A stretch of 64,000 nucleotides of DNA, from NCBI RefSeq assembly GCF_900143005.1, contig NZ_FRCS01000002.1:1-64000 (forward strand), in the 5' to 3' direction. The notes under the pieces were generated by a model, which did no database searches, was not told the origin of the DNA, and was given only the letters and a program-made list of their open reading frames with translations. The stretch is from Cryptosporangium aurantiacum (lineage in GTDB: Bacteria > Actinomycetota > Actinomycetes > Mycobacteriales > Cryptosporangiaceae). Both the position numbers and the translations under genes were made by a program. Positions 1-7,047 of the stretch are shown piece after piece; position 1 is the stretch's first letter, and every line of letters begins with the position of its first letter.

Positions 1-2
1 GG

Positions 3-65
3 CGGAACGACTTCAGCAATCGCCCGTCCTACCAGGGGCTCCTTCGCGTCATCCCACCGCCCTGA
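3..65 (+). CDS. C-terminal end of an unidentified gene (partial)
   Basis: The window opens inside a reading frame that ends at a TGA after about 20 codons (tail reads NDFSNRPSYQGLLRVIPPP). Its third codon positions are mostly G or C, as in the real genes here, whereas the other two frames over the same bases lack that bias. Too little remains to assign a family. It lies on the upstream side of the tRNA half-site, so if that site is an attachment remnant this would be the last gene of the integrated element. A chance open frame is possible. Confidence 0.3.
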   Translation, partial: RNDFSNRPSYQGLLRVIPPP

Positions 66-428
66 CCTCAGTGGACAGAGGTTGAAAAAGGCTCAGTGCG
101 TGGCGCGACCGATTTCCCGCCTGCTCTGACCGTACCGGCGCAGCAGCCGTAGAGGGCGACCAACGAGGGCTGTACGTGCGATACACGTGCAAGTTGACCT
201 GTGACACCTTCTGCAGTACGGCAAAGAGCAGGTCAGCGGCCCTTTCGTGCGAGGAAGCGACGTCCGCTCCTAAAGCGGGTGTCGGCAGTTCGAATCTGCC
301 CGAGGGCACAACTTCTCGCGAGGCCCCGTGCGCCCCACCCACGGCGAGGTCCAGCATCCGACGGCGGGTGAGGTATCAACCGGCGCTCCGCGTGCTCTGT
401 CCCGGTAGCAACCCACCAGGGGACGGAC
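66..428. other. Gene-free stretch carrying a tRNA-Arg half-site
   Basis: About 360 bases without a convincing gene. Frames that stay open here lack codon bias, and some encode the GRFELPT-like peptide that arises whenever the T-arm of a tRNA is translated backwards. The only recognisable element is the tRNA 3' half described separately. A short direct repeat ACGTGC (174-179 and 185-190) lies in the upstream part. I see no integrase gene. Confidence 0.5.
267..308 (+). repeat. 3' half of tRNA-Arg(CCT), probable attachment-site remnant
   Basis: Bases 267-308 fit positions 32-73 of a tRNA exactly. They form an anticodon loop CTCCTAA (anticodon CCT at 269-271), the 3' anticodon strand AGCGG, a five-base variable region, a T-stem GGCAG/CTGCC around loop TTCGAAT, the 3' acceptor strand CGAGGGC and discriminator A. 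The 5' half is absent: bases 239-266 form no canonical D-arm, and the 5' anticodon strand does not pair in register. Homology beginning at the anticodon loop is the usual footprint of tyrosine-integrase elements that insert in tRNA 3' ends. By that logic the element lies to the left of the window and the native chromosome resumes at the right. A decayed tRNA gene is the alternative. Confidence 0.6.
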
Positions 429-662
429 ATGGACTACGCGCTGACTCTCGAGGTCGTCAGGATCGCCGAGCAGTTCCACGAGGAGTGGAACAGGGCCACC
501 GAAGGCACACAGCTCACGATCCTGGCCGCGGCCCGCAACCAGACCTGCGAGGACCTGCCGGCCGAGGCCGAGCTTCTGCTCCGGCAGCTGACCAGCATCC
601 AGTGCCTGCGCGGCCGGCCGGACCTCGCCGAGCACTTCCTGGACGGCGACTTATCCGAGTAG
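429..662 (+). CDS. Small hypothetical protein (77 aa)
   Basis: A short acidic, probably helical protein starting MDYALTLEVVRIAEQFHEEW. It has a purine-rich ribosome site (AGGGGACGG) just before the ATG and strong G/C third-position bias, which support a real gene. I recognise no domain. Codon 75 is TTA, the rare leucine codon that depends on the bldA tRNA in streptomycetes. The last 12 bases overlap the 3' end of the convergent small gene downstream. It is the first gene after the tRNA half-site. Confidence 0.6.
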   Translation: MDYALTLEVVRIAEQFHEEWNRATEGTQLTILAAARNQTCEDLPAEAELLLRQLTSIQCLRGRPDLAEHFLDGDLSE

Positions 663-812
663 GGGCTTCTCGCGGGGGAGGTCGCTTCCCATCCACTCGT
701 AGAAGTCTCGCAGGCGTTGCTCCACGTCGACCGCAGCGCTCAGCGTCACGTCCGCGGACGCTGCTGCTCGTTGCAACGACGCACTCAGAGTCGAGTCCTC
801 GTCAGGGACCAT
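651..812 (-). CDS. Small protein co-translated with ECF sigma factor (53 aa)
   Basis: Starts MVPDEDSTLSASLQRAAASA and ends PREKPLLG. Its ATG overlaps the last codons of the sigma factor gene in another frame, and a GAGGAGG ribosome site lies inside the sigma gene, so translation is very likely coupled. The position is that often held by an anti-sigma factor, but the protein is too short for a zinc-binding anti-sigma domain and has no membrane segment. It may be a cofactor of the sigma factor or a remnant of a longer gene. No known family recognised. Confidence 0.55.
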   Translation of the reverse strand: MVPDEDSTLSASLQRAAASADVTLSAAVDVEQRLRDFYEWMGSDLPREKPLLG

Positions 813-1347
813 CGTGCGCCTCCTCTCGTATGACACGGTCATAACCACGGCCGAGCTGGCGGCGGAGCGCCTTGCGCGCGTGGCGGAGATTCGAGCGAAC
901 GGTGGCAGCCGGTTGCGCCAGGATGCCGGCTATCTCGGCCGGGCTGTAGCCGTCGATGGTCAGCGCGATCGCGTGGCGCTGCGCGGCGGGGAGCGCGGCG
1001 AGCGCCCTCCGCACCGTCTCCACCTCGGCGCGGAACTCGAAGTGCGGCGTCGCGTAGAGCTCGCTGACGTGCGCGGCGGCGTCCTGCGCGCGTTGTGCGC
1101 GGGCGCGCTCCTTGCGGAAGTGGCGCAGCGCCACGGTCCGCACGAACGCCCGCGGCGCGTCGATCGCCGCCCAGCACCCGTAGGCGGCCAGCATCGCCAC
1201 CTGGATGGCATCTTGGGCCTCGGCCATGGTCGCGCCCGAGAAGATCATCCACCGGGTCAGCGGTACGAAGTCGCGACGGAAGTAGTCCTCGAAGCCAGCC
1301 TTGTTCTCAGACATCGGAGGCAGAGCCTTCCTGTGAGGGGCGGACAT
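802..1347 (-). CDS. ECF-type RNA polymerase sigma factor
   Basis: A group IV sigma factor. Region 2 spans roughly residues 20-85 (DYFRRDFVPLTRWMIFSGA through the region 2.4 helix RAFVRTVALRHFRKER). Region 4 spans about residues 115-170, with the helix-turn-helix YSPAEIAGILAQPAATVRSN. A second start, 11 codons in (MSENKAGF), has the better-placed ribosome site GGAAGG, so the mature protein may be 170 residues. It forms a two-gene unit with the small overlapping gene downstream. No classical anti-sigma factor is adjacent, so its control is unknown. Confidence 0.85.
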   Translation of the reverse strand: MSAPHRKALPPMSENKAGFEDYFRRDFVPLTRWMIFSGATMAEAQDAIQVAMLAAYGCWAAIDAPRAFVRTVALRHFRKERARAQRAQDAAAHVSELYATPHFEFRAEVETVRRALAALPAAQRHAIALTIDGYSPAEIAGILAQPAATVRSNLRHARKALRRQLGRGYDRVIREEAHDGP

Positions 1348-1387
1348 GCCAATGACGGGCGCCTCTCCGGGACTCCGCCGTCACGCA

Positions 1388-1486
1388 CTCGAGCCCCCCT
1401 CGAGCGTGGACCGCGACAGCATCGCCGCCGGAAAAGCGCCAGGCTGGTGAGCACCCCTCCGACACACCACCCGTAGCACAGCTACG
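1388..1486. promoter_or_regulatory. Upstream region of the ECF sigma gene with two palindromes
   Basis: The 150-base gap between the EVE-domain gene and the sigma gene holds a perfect 6-base inverted repeat CGTAGC-ACA-GCTACG (1472-1486) and paired CTCGAG boxes five bases apart (1388-1404). The first sits just past the EVE gene stop and could be an operator or a weak terminator. The second lies closer to the sigma start and could form a leader hairpin. No typical -35/-10 pair is clear, as expected for promoters read by ECF sigma factors. Confidence 0.35.
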
Positions 1487-1499
1487 ACTGTGAGTGTCG

Positions 1500-1946
1500 T
1501 CAGCCCCTGCGAGCGTGCAAACCCATCTGCGTCCAGTACGACAGAACGGCGTCGAACTGCTCGACGGTGAGGAACGACGGGTTGGACGCTTGCGGTTGGC
1601 GGAAGACCTCGGTGTCGGCGAGCCGCGGATCGTCCCGCAACGCCGCTCGCGGCACCCGCAGCGGCTCCGGCGCGATCGTGAGGTCCAGCGGCACGTGCAG
1701 GCCGCCGTCAACGTGAGCCTCGGCCGGACCGGTCAGTCGCCCGATGCCCCAGACGCCCGCCCGACGGCCGCTGGCCCAGAACACCACCGGCTGGCCGGCC
1801 TGCATCAGCCGAGCGCGGTAACCCGCCCGCACACACCACTGATCGACGCCGGGCGCGACCGCGAATCGGCCAGCCAGATCGACGTGGTCGGCGTTGCCCT
1901 TCAGGACCCATGCGCCGAGGTTCTCGGTGGTCACCGTGCGTCCCAC
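1500..1946 (-). CDS. EVE domain-containing protein
   Basis: The sequence (GAWVLKGNADHVDL, then ARLMQAGQPVVFWASGR and GVWGIGRLTGPAE) matches the EVE family, a PUA-like fold thought to bind modified bases in nucleic acids. At 148 residues it is a stand-alone EVE protein without a nuclease partner. The start is uncertain: GTG at 1946, or GTG four codons later giving MTTENLGAW. It is divergent from the flavoprotein gene with only about 23 bases between starts, so both promoters must overlap. EVE proteins are often linked to restriction of modified DNA, but no restriction gene is adjacent. Confidence 0.75.
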   Translation of the reverse strand: MGRTVTTENLGAWVLKGNADHVDLAGRFAVAPGVDQWCVRAGYRARLMQAGQPVVFWASGRRAGVWGIGRLTGPAEAHVDGGLHVPLDLTIAPEPLRVPRAALRDDPRLADTEVFRQPQASNPSFLTVEQFDAVLSYWTQMGLHARRG

Positions 1947-1969
1947 CGCCGAACCGTACCCTTCGATCC

Positions 1970-2518
1970 GTGAGTGACTACCTTGCGCTGGTCGCCTGCG
2001 GTGCTCCGCTGGCCGCGCGCGTCCACGACGTGGCAGCAGCGGCAGCCGAACTGCACTGGCGCGTCCGCGTCGTCGCCACCGCCTCGGCGATGAACTGGGT
2101 GGACGCCGCCGCGGTCGAGCGGGTCACCGGGTTCGCGCCGCTGGTCGAGCAGCGGCGTCCGGGCGAGCCGAAGCGGTTTCCCACGCCGGGGCGCGTCGTC
2201 GTCTGCCCGGGGACGTTCAACTCGATCAACAAGCTGGCCACCGGAATCATGGACAACTATGCCGCCGGCCTGGTCTGCGAGGCGCTGGCGAGCGGTACCC
2301 CGCTGACGATCGTCCCGATGGTGAGCGACGCGCTCTGGGGTCACCCGGCCTGGGCCGGGCACCTGGCGACGCTGAGCTCCGCCGGGGTGACGTTCGTCGA
2401 CGTCCGCACCGGACGGACCGGCGACCCGCAGCCGGTCGACGCGGGCACCGGCGACGACAACGCCCGGACGTTCGACCCGGCGTGGCTGTTCACGGATACC
2501 GCAGCGCGTACCGGGTAG
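1970..2518 (+). CDS. DFP-type flavoprotein
   Basis: A 182-residue protein of the flavoprotein superfamily that includes phosphopantothenoylcysteine decarboxylase and peptide-cysteine decarboxylases such as EpiD. Visible signatures are the N-terminal strand ALVACGAPLAARVHD and the conserved FMN-contact stretch CPGTFNSINKLATGIMDNY, followed by IVPMVSDALWGHPA. It lacks the synthetase half of Dfp, so it is not a full CoA biosynthesis enzyme, and its substrate is unknown. The GTG start lies seven bases after a TACCCT box (1957-1962), which suggests leaderless transcription. Its end overlaps the convergent AraC gene by 29 bases. Confidence 0.75.
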   Translation: MSDYLALVACGAPLAARVHDVAAAAAELHWRVRVVATASAMNWVDAAAVERVTGFAPLVEQRRPGEPKRFPTPGRVVVCPGTFNSINKLATGIMDNYAAGLVCEALASGTPLTIVPMVSDALWGHPAWAGHLATLSSAGVTFVDVRTGRTGDPQPVDAGTGDDNARTFDPAWLFTDTAARTG

Positions 2519-3248
2519 GTGGTTCGCCGAGGATCGCGGTGAAGTCCCGGCTGAAGTGCGCCTGATCGGCGTAGCCCAGCTCGGCGGCGAGGCTCGCCCA
2601 GTCGACGACCGCCCCGGCGGCCAGGCGGGCGGTCACCTCGGCGATCCGGTACCGGCGGATGCACCACTTCGGCCCCACCCCGACGTACTCCACGAACAAT
2701 CGCTGCAGCTGGCGGACGCCGACCCCGAGCCGGTCGGCCAGCTGGTCCACGCGAGTGACGGCCGGTTCCGCCGCGATCAACGCGACCGCGTCCGCTGCCG
2801 AGTCGGCGGCCGGATCGACGGGCGGCAGGTCGGCGCGGAGGAAGCTCTCCACGGCGTCCACCAGGGCAGTTTCGTCAGTAAGTGACAGGTCGCGGCCGAA
2901 GACCGACCGCGCGGGAACCGCGCGATCGACCAGGTCGGAGACCGGGTGGCCGAGGAAAGGGCGGAAGCACCCGGGCCGGAACGCCACCCCGAGCACTCGG
3001 CCCGCGCCCTCCAGGGTGCGATGCGAGAACGAGCGCATCGGCCCACGGACGGTACCCGGCTGGTCGTCGACGAACGACAGGTGGACGTTGACGCCCGGCG
3101 GCAGCAGTTGCCGGAACGGCTCCTGGCCGCGGAGGTCCCAATGCACGACCCAGTAGTGCTGGACGAACGGCGCGAGATCCGCCGATGGCTGCCCGTACCA
3201 GTGGCGCTGGAAGTCCGCCCAGCCGCCGCGGAGCCCACGGGTGTCCAC
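2490..3248 (-). CDS. AraC family transcriptional regulator
   Basis: 252 residues, GTG start. The N-terminal part (about 15-115: LAPFVQHYWVVHWDLRG through GVAFRPGCFRPFLG) resembles the DUF6597-type sensor domain. The C-terminal 100 residues contain two helix-turn-helix motifs (VDQLADRLGVGVRQLQRLF and WASLAAELGYADQAHFSRDF) typical of AraC/XylS. It is divergent from the TIGR03086-type gene, with about 60 bases between starts, so it may control that gene and itself. The ligand is unknown. Confidence 0.85.
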   Translation of the reverse strand: MDTRGLRGGWADFQRHWYGQPSADLAPFVQHYWVVHWDLRGQEPFRQLLPPGVNVHLSFVDDQPGTVRGPMRSFSHRTLEGAGRVLGVAFRPGCFRPFLGHPVSDLVDRAVPARSVFGRDLSLTDETALVDAVESFLRADLPPVDPAADSAADAVALIAAEPAVTRVDQLADRLGVGVRQLQRLFVEYVGVGPKWCIRRYRIAEVTARLAAGAVVDWASLAAELGYADQAHFSRDFTAILGEPPTRYALRYP

Positions 3249-3308
3249 GCACGAATGCTAGTCGCGTTTCTTCAAGACACCGCTGACCAGCGACCCTAGC
3301 GTCGAGGC

Positions 3309-3884
3309 ATGCACACGATCGTCGCGACGACCGCTCAGCCCACCATCGACGTCATCCGCGGGATCCGGCCGGATCAGCTCGGCGCCGCGACGCCGTGCAG
3401 CGAATACGACGTCCGGGCGCTCGTCAACCACCTGCTGTTCTGGGGGCCGTCGCTGGTCGGCGCGGCGCGCAAGGAGTCCGTCCCGCCGCCGGCGCCCAGC
3501 GAGCAGGACGCCGACCTGACCGCCGGAGACTGGGCCAAGTCACTGGAGGCCCATCTCGACGAGCTCGTGACGGCCTGGAGCACGCCGGACGCCTGGGAAG
3601 GCGTGACGCAGATGGGCGGCCCGATGAAGCTGCCCGCGCCGATGATCGGCGGGATGACGCTGGGCGAGCTGGTCGTGCACGGATGGGACCTCGGCCGCGC
3701 CACCGGGCAGTCACCGCGCTGGGACGACGACGTGCTGCGCGCCATCCACGACGGCGCGGCCGCGACCGCCGAGCAGGGCAGGCAGATGGGCATCTACGGA
3801 CCGGAGGTGCCGGTGCCGGCCGACGCGCCGTGGCTCGACCGTCTCCTCGGCCTCACCGGCCGCGACCCGGCCTGGAAGCCCTGA
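3309..3884 (+). CDS. TIGR03086 family metal-binding protein (DinB/mycothiol-isomerase-like)
   Basis: 191 residues, four-helix bundle type. The opening, PTIDVIRGIRPDQLGAATPC, followed by YDVRALVNHLLFWG and the later ELVVHGWDLGRATGQ, is characteristic of TIGR03086, a branch of the DinB/maleylpyruvate-isomerase superfamily common in actinobacteria. The histidines in VNHL and VHGWD are the likely metal ligands. Members may act as thiol-S-transferases using mycothiol, but no reaction is proven for this branch. Likely regulated by the divergent AraC protein. Confidence 0.8.
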   Translation: MHTIVATTAQPTIDVIRGIRPDQLGAATPCSEYDVRALVNHLLFWGPSLVGAARKESVPPPAPSEQDADLTAGDWAKSLEAHLDELVTAWSTPDAWEGVTQMGGPMKLPAPMIGGMTLGELVVHGWDLGRATGQSPRWDDDVLRAIHDGAAATAEQGRQMGIYGPEVPVPADAPWLDRLLGLTGRDPAWKP

Positions 3885-3965
3885 CCGTCGGCGCCCCTCC
3901 CCGCAAGGCCTGACGCGACCGCGGCCGAAAGGCCGGAAAGGCTCGGCCGAACCGTCGATCGCTGC

Positions 3966-4006
3966 GGGGAAAGACACTCCTCACCTACAGTGGAAGTCCT
4001 TTCCCC
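3966..4006 (+). promoter_or_regulatory. Promoter and inverted repeat upstream of the STAND gene
   Basis: An 8-base inverted repeat, GGGGAAAG (3966-3973) and CTTTCCCC (3999-4006), flanks a possible -10 box TACAGT (3986-3991). The right arm falls in the predicted 5' untranslated region, 16 bases before the ATG at 4023, where no good ribosome site is visible. It could be an operator, or a leader hairpin that limits translation of a potentially toxic protein. Confidence 0.4.
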
Positions 4007-4022
4007 ACTGCGGCAGTGAGCG

Positions 4023-7000
4023 ATGATCGACGACGCGAATCAAGCGCCCCTTCACTACCGGGGCGTGATGGTGTCCAGCACCTTCGACGATTTGACGGAA
4101 CATCGCGAAGCTCTGATGAGGGCCATTCAGGGGCAGGGCATGTTCCCGGTGGCCATGGAGAACGACGCAGCGCTGCCGGCCGGAACCGTTATTGACTCGT
4201 CGCTACGGAAAGTGCGCGAGGCCGCGGCCTATGCGGCGATCATCAGCCATCGATACGGGACCATTCCGGACACTTCCGCCAATCCGGATCGCCTTTCGTT
4301 GACCGAACTCGAGTTTCGCGAAGCCCGGCGACTCGGCCGACCGATTTTGCTCTTTGTCATGACCGACGACCACCGCGTTACGCGCGGCGCAGTGGAGACC
4401 GATCCTGAAAAGATGCTCAAACTCGCCGCGTTCCGCGCGGACGCCAAGCGTGCGAGCGACGGATCGGCCGAGCGGGTCTACGCGACGTTCAGCAGCGTTG
4501 AGGAGTTCGAAACGCGAGCCGTCCAGTCCGCCGCGACGCTGCATCGCCTGCTTCACCCGACGACCGGCGTGGAGGAAGCCCCGGCGAATACGGACGACCG
4601 AATTCCGCGCCCGCCCGACCTTTATGCCGAGCCCCGTTACATCGGCTCGCACGACTTCGTCGGACGAAACGCGCAGCTGACCACGCTCAACGACTGGGCG
4701 TCCGCATCACATCCGCACCCGGTGCTGCTGTTCGAGGCGATCGGTGGCGCGGGCAAGAGCATGCTGACCTGGGAATGGACGACGCGGCACGCGAGCGCTG
4801 CCCGGGACGATTGGGCCGGGCGCTTCTGGTACTCCTTCTACGAGAAGGGTGCCGTGATGTCCGACTTCTGCCGGCGAGCGCTCGCGTACATGACCGGCCA
4901 GCCGGTGGACGCGTTCCGCAAGAAGCGGCAGCGGGAGTTGAGCGAGCTGCTCCGGCACCACCTCCAGGCGCGCCCGTGGCTGCTGGTCCTGGACGGGTTG
5001 GAACGGGTGCTGGTCGCCTACCACCGGTACGACGCGGCGCAGATCGCCGACGAGGACGCCGGGTCCAGCGACGAGATCGCGGAGCGGGATCCGTGCGCGG
5101 CCATCCGCACCGAGGACGACGACCTGCTGCGCTACCTGGCCGGCGCCGCACCGTCGAAGATCCTGATCACGTCCCGGCTGCTGCCGCGCGTCCTGCTCAA
5201 CCCGTCGGGGCAGCCGATCCCGGGTGTGCTGCACGAACGTCTTCCGGGCCTGCGTCCGCCCGACGCCGAGCAGCTGCTGCGCGCCTGCGGGGTTCGCGGC
5301 GACTCGCACGGCATCCGCACCTATTTGCAGCGGCACTGCGACTGTCATCCGCTGGTGACCGGCATCATCGGCGGGCTGGTCATCAACGATTACCTGCCCG
5401 ACCGCGGAAATTTCGACGCGTGGGCCGAAGATCCCGGCTACGGCGGACGGCTGGATCTCGCCGATCTGGACCTCATTCAGAAGCGCAACCACATTCTCGA
5501 ATCGGCACTGAACACCCTGCCCGAGAAGAGTCGCCAGCTACTCGCGGTTCTCGCGCTTCTCCCGGAGTCGGTGGACTACGAGACCTTGCTGGCGCTCAAC
5601 CCGCACGCTCCGTGGGCGCCGTACGATTTCCTGGTCACTGAGCCGGATGTCTCCGCGGCGCCGAGTCGGCTCGCCGAAACGGTGCGGGATCTCGAGCGGC
5701 GGGGTTTGCTGCAGTACGACCGGCAGGTCAAACGCTACGACCTGCATCCGGTGGTTCGCGGCGTCACGATCGGCAGCCTCCGCGCCGACGACCGCGATGA
5801 GCTCGGCCAGCGAGTCGTCGACCATTTCTCACAGCGCAGCCAGGACCCGTTCGAGGAAGTCGAATCCTTGGAGGACCTGCAGGACGCGTTGATATTGATG
5901 AAGACCTTACTCCGGATGGGTCGAACCAAGGAGGCCTATCCGGCGTATCGCGACCGTCTGTCGACCGCGCTGGCGATCAATCTCGAAGCCTATGCCGAGA
6001 CGCTGGCGCTGGTCCGCCCGTTCTTCACCCACGACTGGGAACCGGTGGACATCGAAGACGCCTGGGAATCGTATCTGCTGAGCGCCGCAACGATCGCACT
6101 CAATGGACTCGGTGAGCGAAATGCCGTTTTCCGACTCTGCCAGCGAAGGCTCGAGATCAATCTCCGGCTCCGGAGCTGGCACAACCTGGCGACGGCGTTG
6201 GACGACGTCACGATCAGCCTCTGGGGTTTGGGCCGGCGTGCCGCGGCGGATCGAATCTCGGTGCTGTCGCTGTGGCTGAACGAGGCCGTCGGCGACGAAC
6301 AGGGCATCTTCATGGCGCGCTTCTACCGCTTCGAGGTCCTCGCGTGGCTCGGCAAGGTCGACGAAGCGCTGGCCGTCTGGGAGGCCCTCGCGCCGATGGG
6401 CAGGGATTGGCAGCGGAACCGCTACCGGCCGGGCTCTGCCGAGGTGCGTTACGCCCAGTTCCAGTTCGTCCGGGGACGTCTCACCGACGACCTCTTGACC
6501 CAGGCCGAGCGCCTGGCGAGGCAGGGACGCAGCCGGATCCTCGTCCGCGAACTTCATCGGCTTCGCGGCGACTGGCTGACACAACAGCAGAAATGGGCGT
6601 CGGCCGCGGACAGTTACCGCGAAGCGATCCGGCTCGCCCACGAGGCCGGTCTGTCCGATTCCACCGCAGAGCTCCGTCTCGCCCTCGCCCGCCTGCACGC
6701 GGGTGACCTCGACGACGCCGACGAGGAAGCCCGTCGGCTCGCCAAGAAGTACCCCGGCCGGTCCTTGGACCTCGCCCGGCTCTGGTGGGCCATCGGCAAT
6801 CGTGACCAGGCGACCCGCAACGCCGTGGCCGCCTACCGGTGGGCCTGGGGCGAGGGCGAACCGTTCGTCCACCGGTTCGAGCTCGACCAGGTCGGCGCGC
6901 TGCTCGACGAGCTCGGCGTCCAGCGGCCCGATCTGCCGCCCTACGACCCCACGAGAGACGAACGTTTCGACTGGGAGGACGCCGTCGTCGCCGTCTCCGA

Positions 7001-7031
7001 ACAACTCCGCGCCGAGCGGGCTGACGAGTAG
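4023..7031 (+). CDS. DUF4062-NTPase-TPR STAND protein
   Basis: 1002 residues in three parts. Residues about 12-100 are a DUF4062 domain (RGVMVSSTFDDLTEHREAL; AIISHRYGTIP; LTELEFREARRLGRPILLF), a TIR-like domain found at the N-terminus of signalling ATPases. Residues about 200-560 are an NB-ARC/NACHT-like NTPase, with P-loop IGGAGKSML (around 240-248), Walker B WLLVLDGLERV (Asp324), sensor-like LITSR, then a winged helix. The rest is TPR-like helical repeats. This is the architecture of STAND sensors that recognise a ligand through the repeats and trigger an N-terminal effector; several such proteins are antiphage. Codons 624 (ATA) and 629 (TTA) are rare for this genome, and the first third is less GC-rich, suggesting horizontal acquisition. 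It stands alone. Confidence 0.85.
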   Translation: MIDDANQAPLHYRGVMVSSTFDDLTEHREALMRAIQGQGMFPVAMENDAALPAGTVIDSSLRKVREAAAYAAIISHRYGTIPDTSANPDRLSLTELEFREARRLGRPILLFVMTDDHRVTRGAVETDPEKMLKLAAFRADAKRASDGSAERVYATFSSVEEFETRAVQSAATLHRLLHPTTGVEEAPANTDDRIPRPPDLYAEPRYIGSHDFVGRNAQLTTLNDWASASHPHPVLLFEAIGGAGKSMLTWEWTTRHASAARDDWAGRFWYSFYEKGAVMSDFCRRALAYMTGQPVDAFRKKRQRELSELLRHHLQARPWLLVLDGLERVLVAYHRYDAAQIADEDAGSSDEIAERDPCAAIRTEDDDLLRYLAGAAPSKILITSRLLPRVLLNPSGQPIPGVLHERLPGLRPPDAEQLLRACGVRGDSHGIRTYLQRHCDCHPLVTGIIGGLVINDYLPDRGNFDAWAEDPGYGGRLDLADLDLIQKRNHILESALNTLPEKSRQLLAVLALLPESVDYETLLALNPHAPWAPYDFLVTEPDVSAAPSRLAETVRDLERRGLLQYDRQVKRYDLHPVVRGVTIGSLRADDRDELGQRVVDHFSQRSQDPFEEVESLEDLQDALILMKTLLRMGRTKEAYPAYRDRLSTALAINLEAYAETLALVRPFFTHDWEPVDIEDAWESYLLSAATIALNGLGERNAVFRLCQRRLEINLRLRSWHNLATALDDVTISLWGLGRRAAADRISVLSLWLNEAVGDEQGIFMARFYRFEVLAWLGKVDEALAVWEALAPMGRDWQRNRYRPGSAEVRYAQFQFVRGRLTDDLLTQAERLARQGRSRILVRELHRLRGDWLTQQQKWASAADSYREAIRLAHEAGLSDSTAELRLALARLHAGDLDDADEEARRLAKKYPGRSLDLARLWWAIGNRDQATRNAVAAYRWAWGEGEPFVHRFELDQVGALLDELGVQRPDLPPYDPTRDERFDWEDAVVAVSEQLRAERADE

Positions 7032-7047
7032 CTGGTATGCAAGTGGC

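Noticed and set aside
239-308. A complete tRNA gene with CTA anticodon (suppressor-like)
   Set aside because: An acceptor strand GCCC at 239 and a stem TCCGC/GCGGG can be forced, but this needs a mismatch, a D-arm with no canonical fold and C at position 33. The CCT register fits every 3' feature without forcing.
176-844. Long open frames on both strands across 49-844, some reading GRFELPT or QIRTADTRF
   Set aside because: These peptides are the known artefact of translating a tRNA T-arm in reverse, and the frames lack third-position bias. Only the 77-residue and 53-residue frames look coding.
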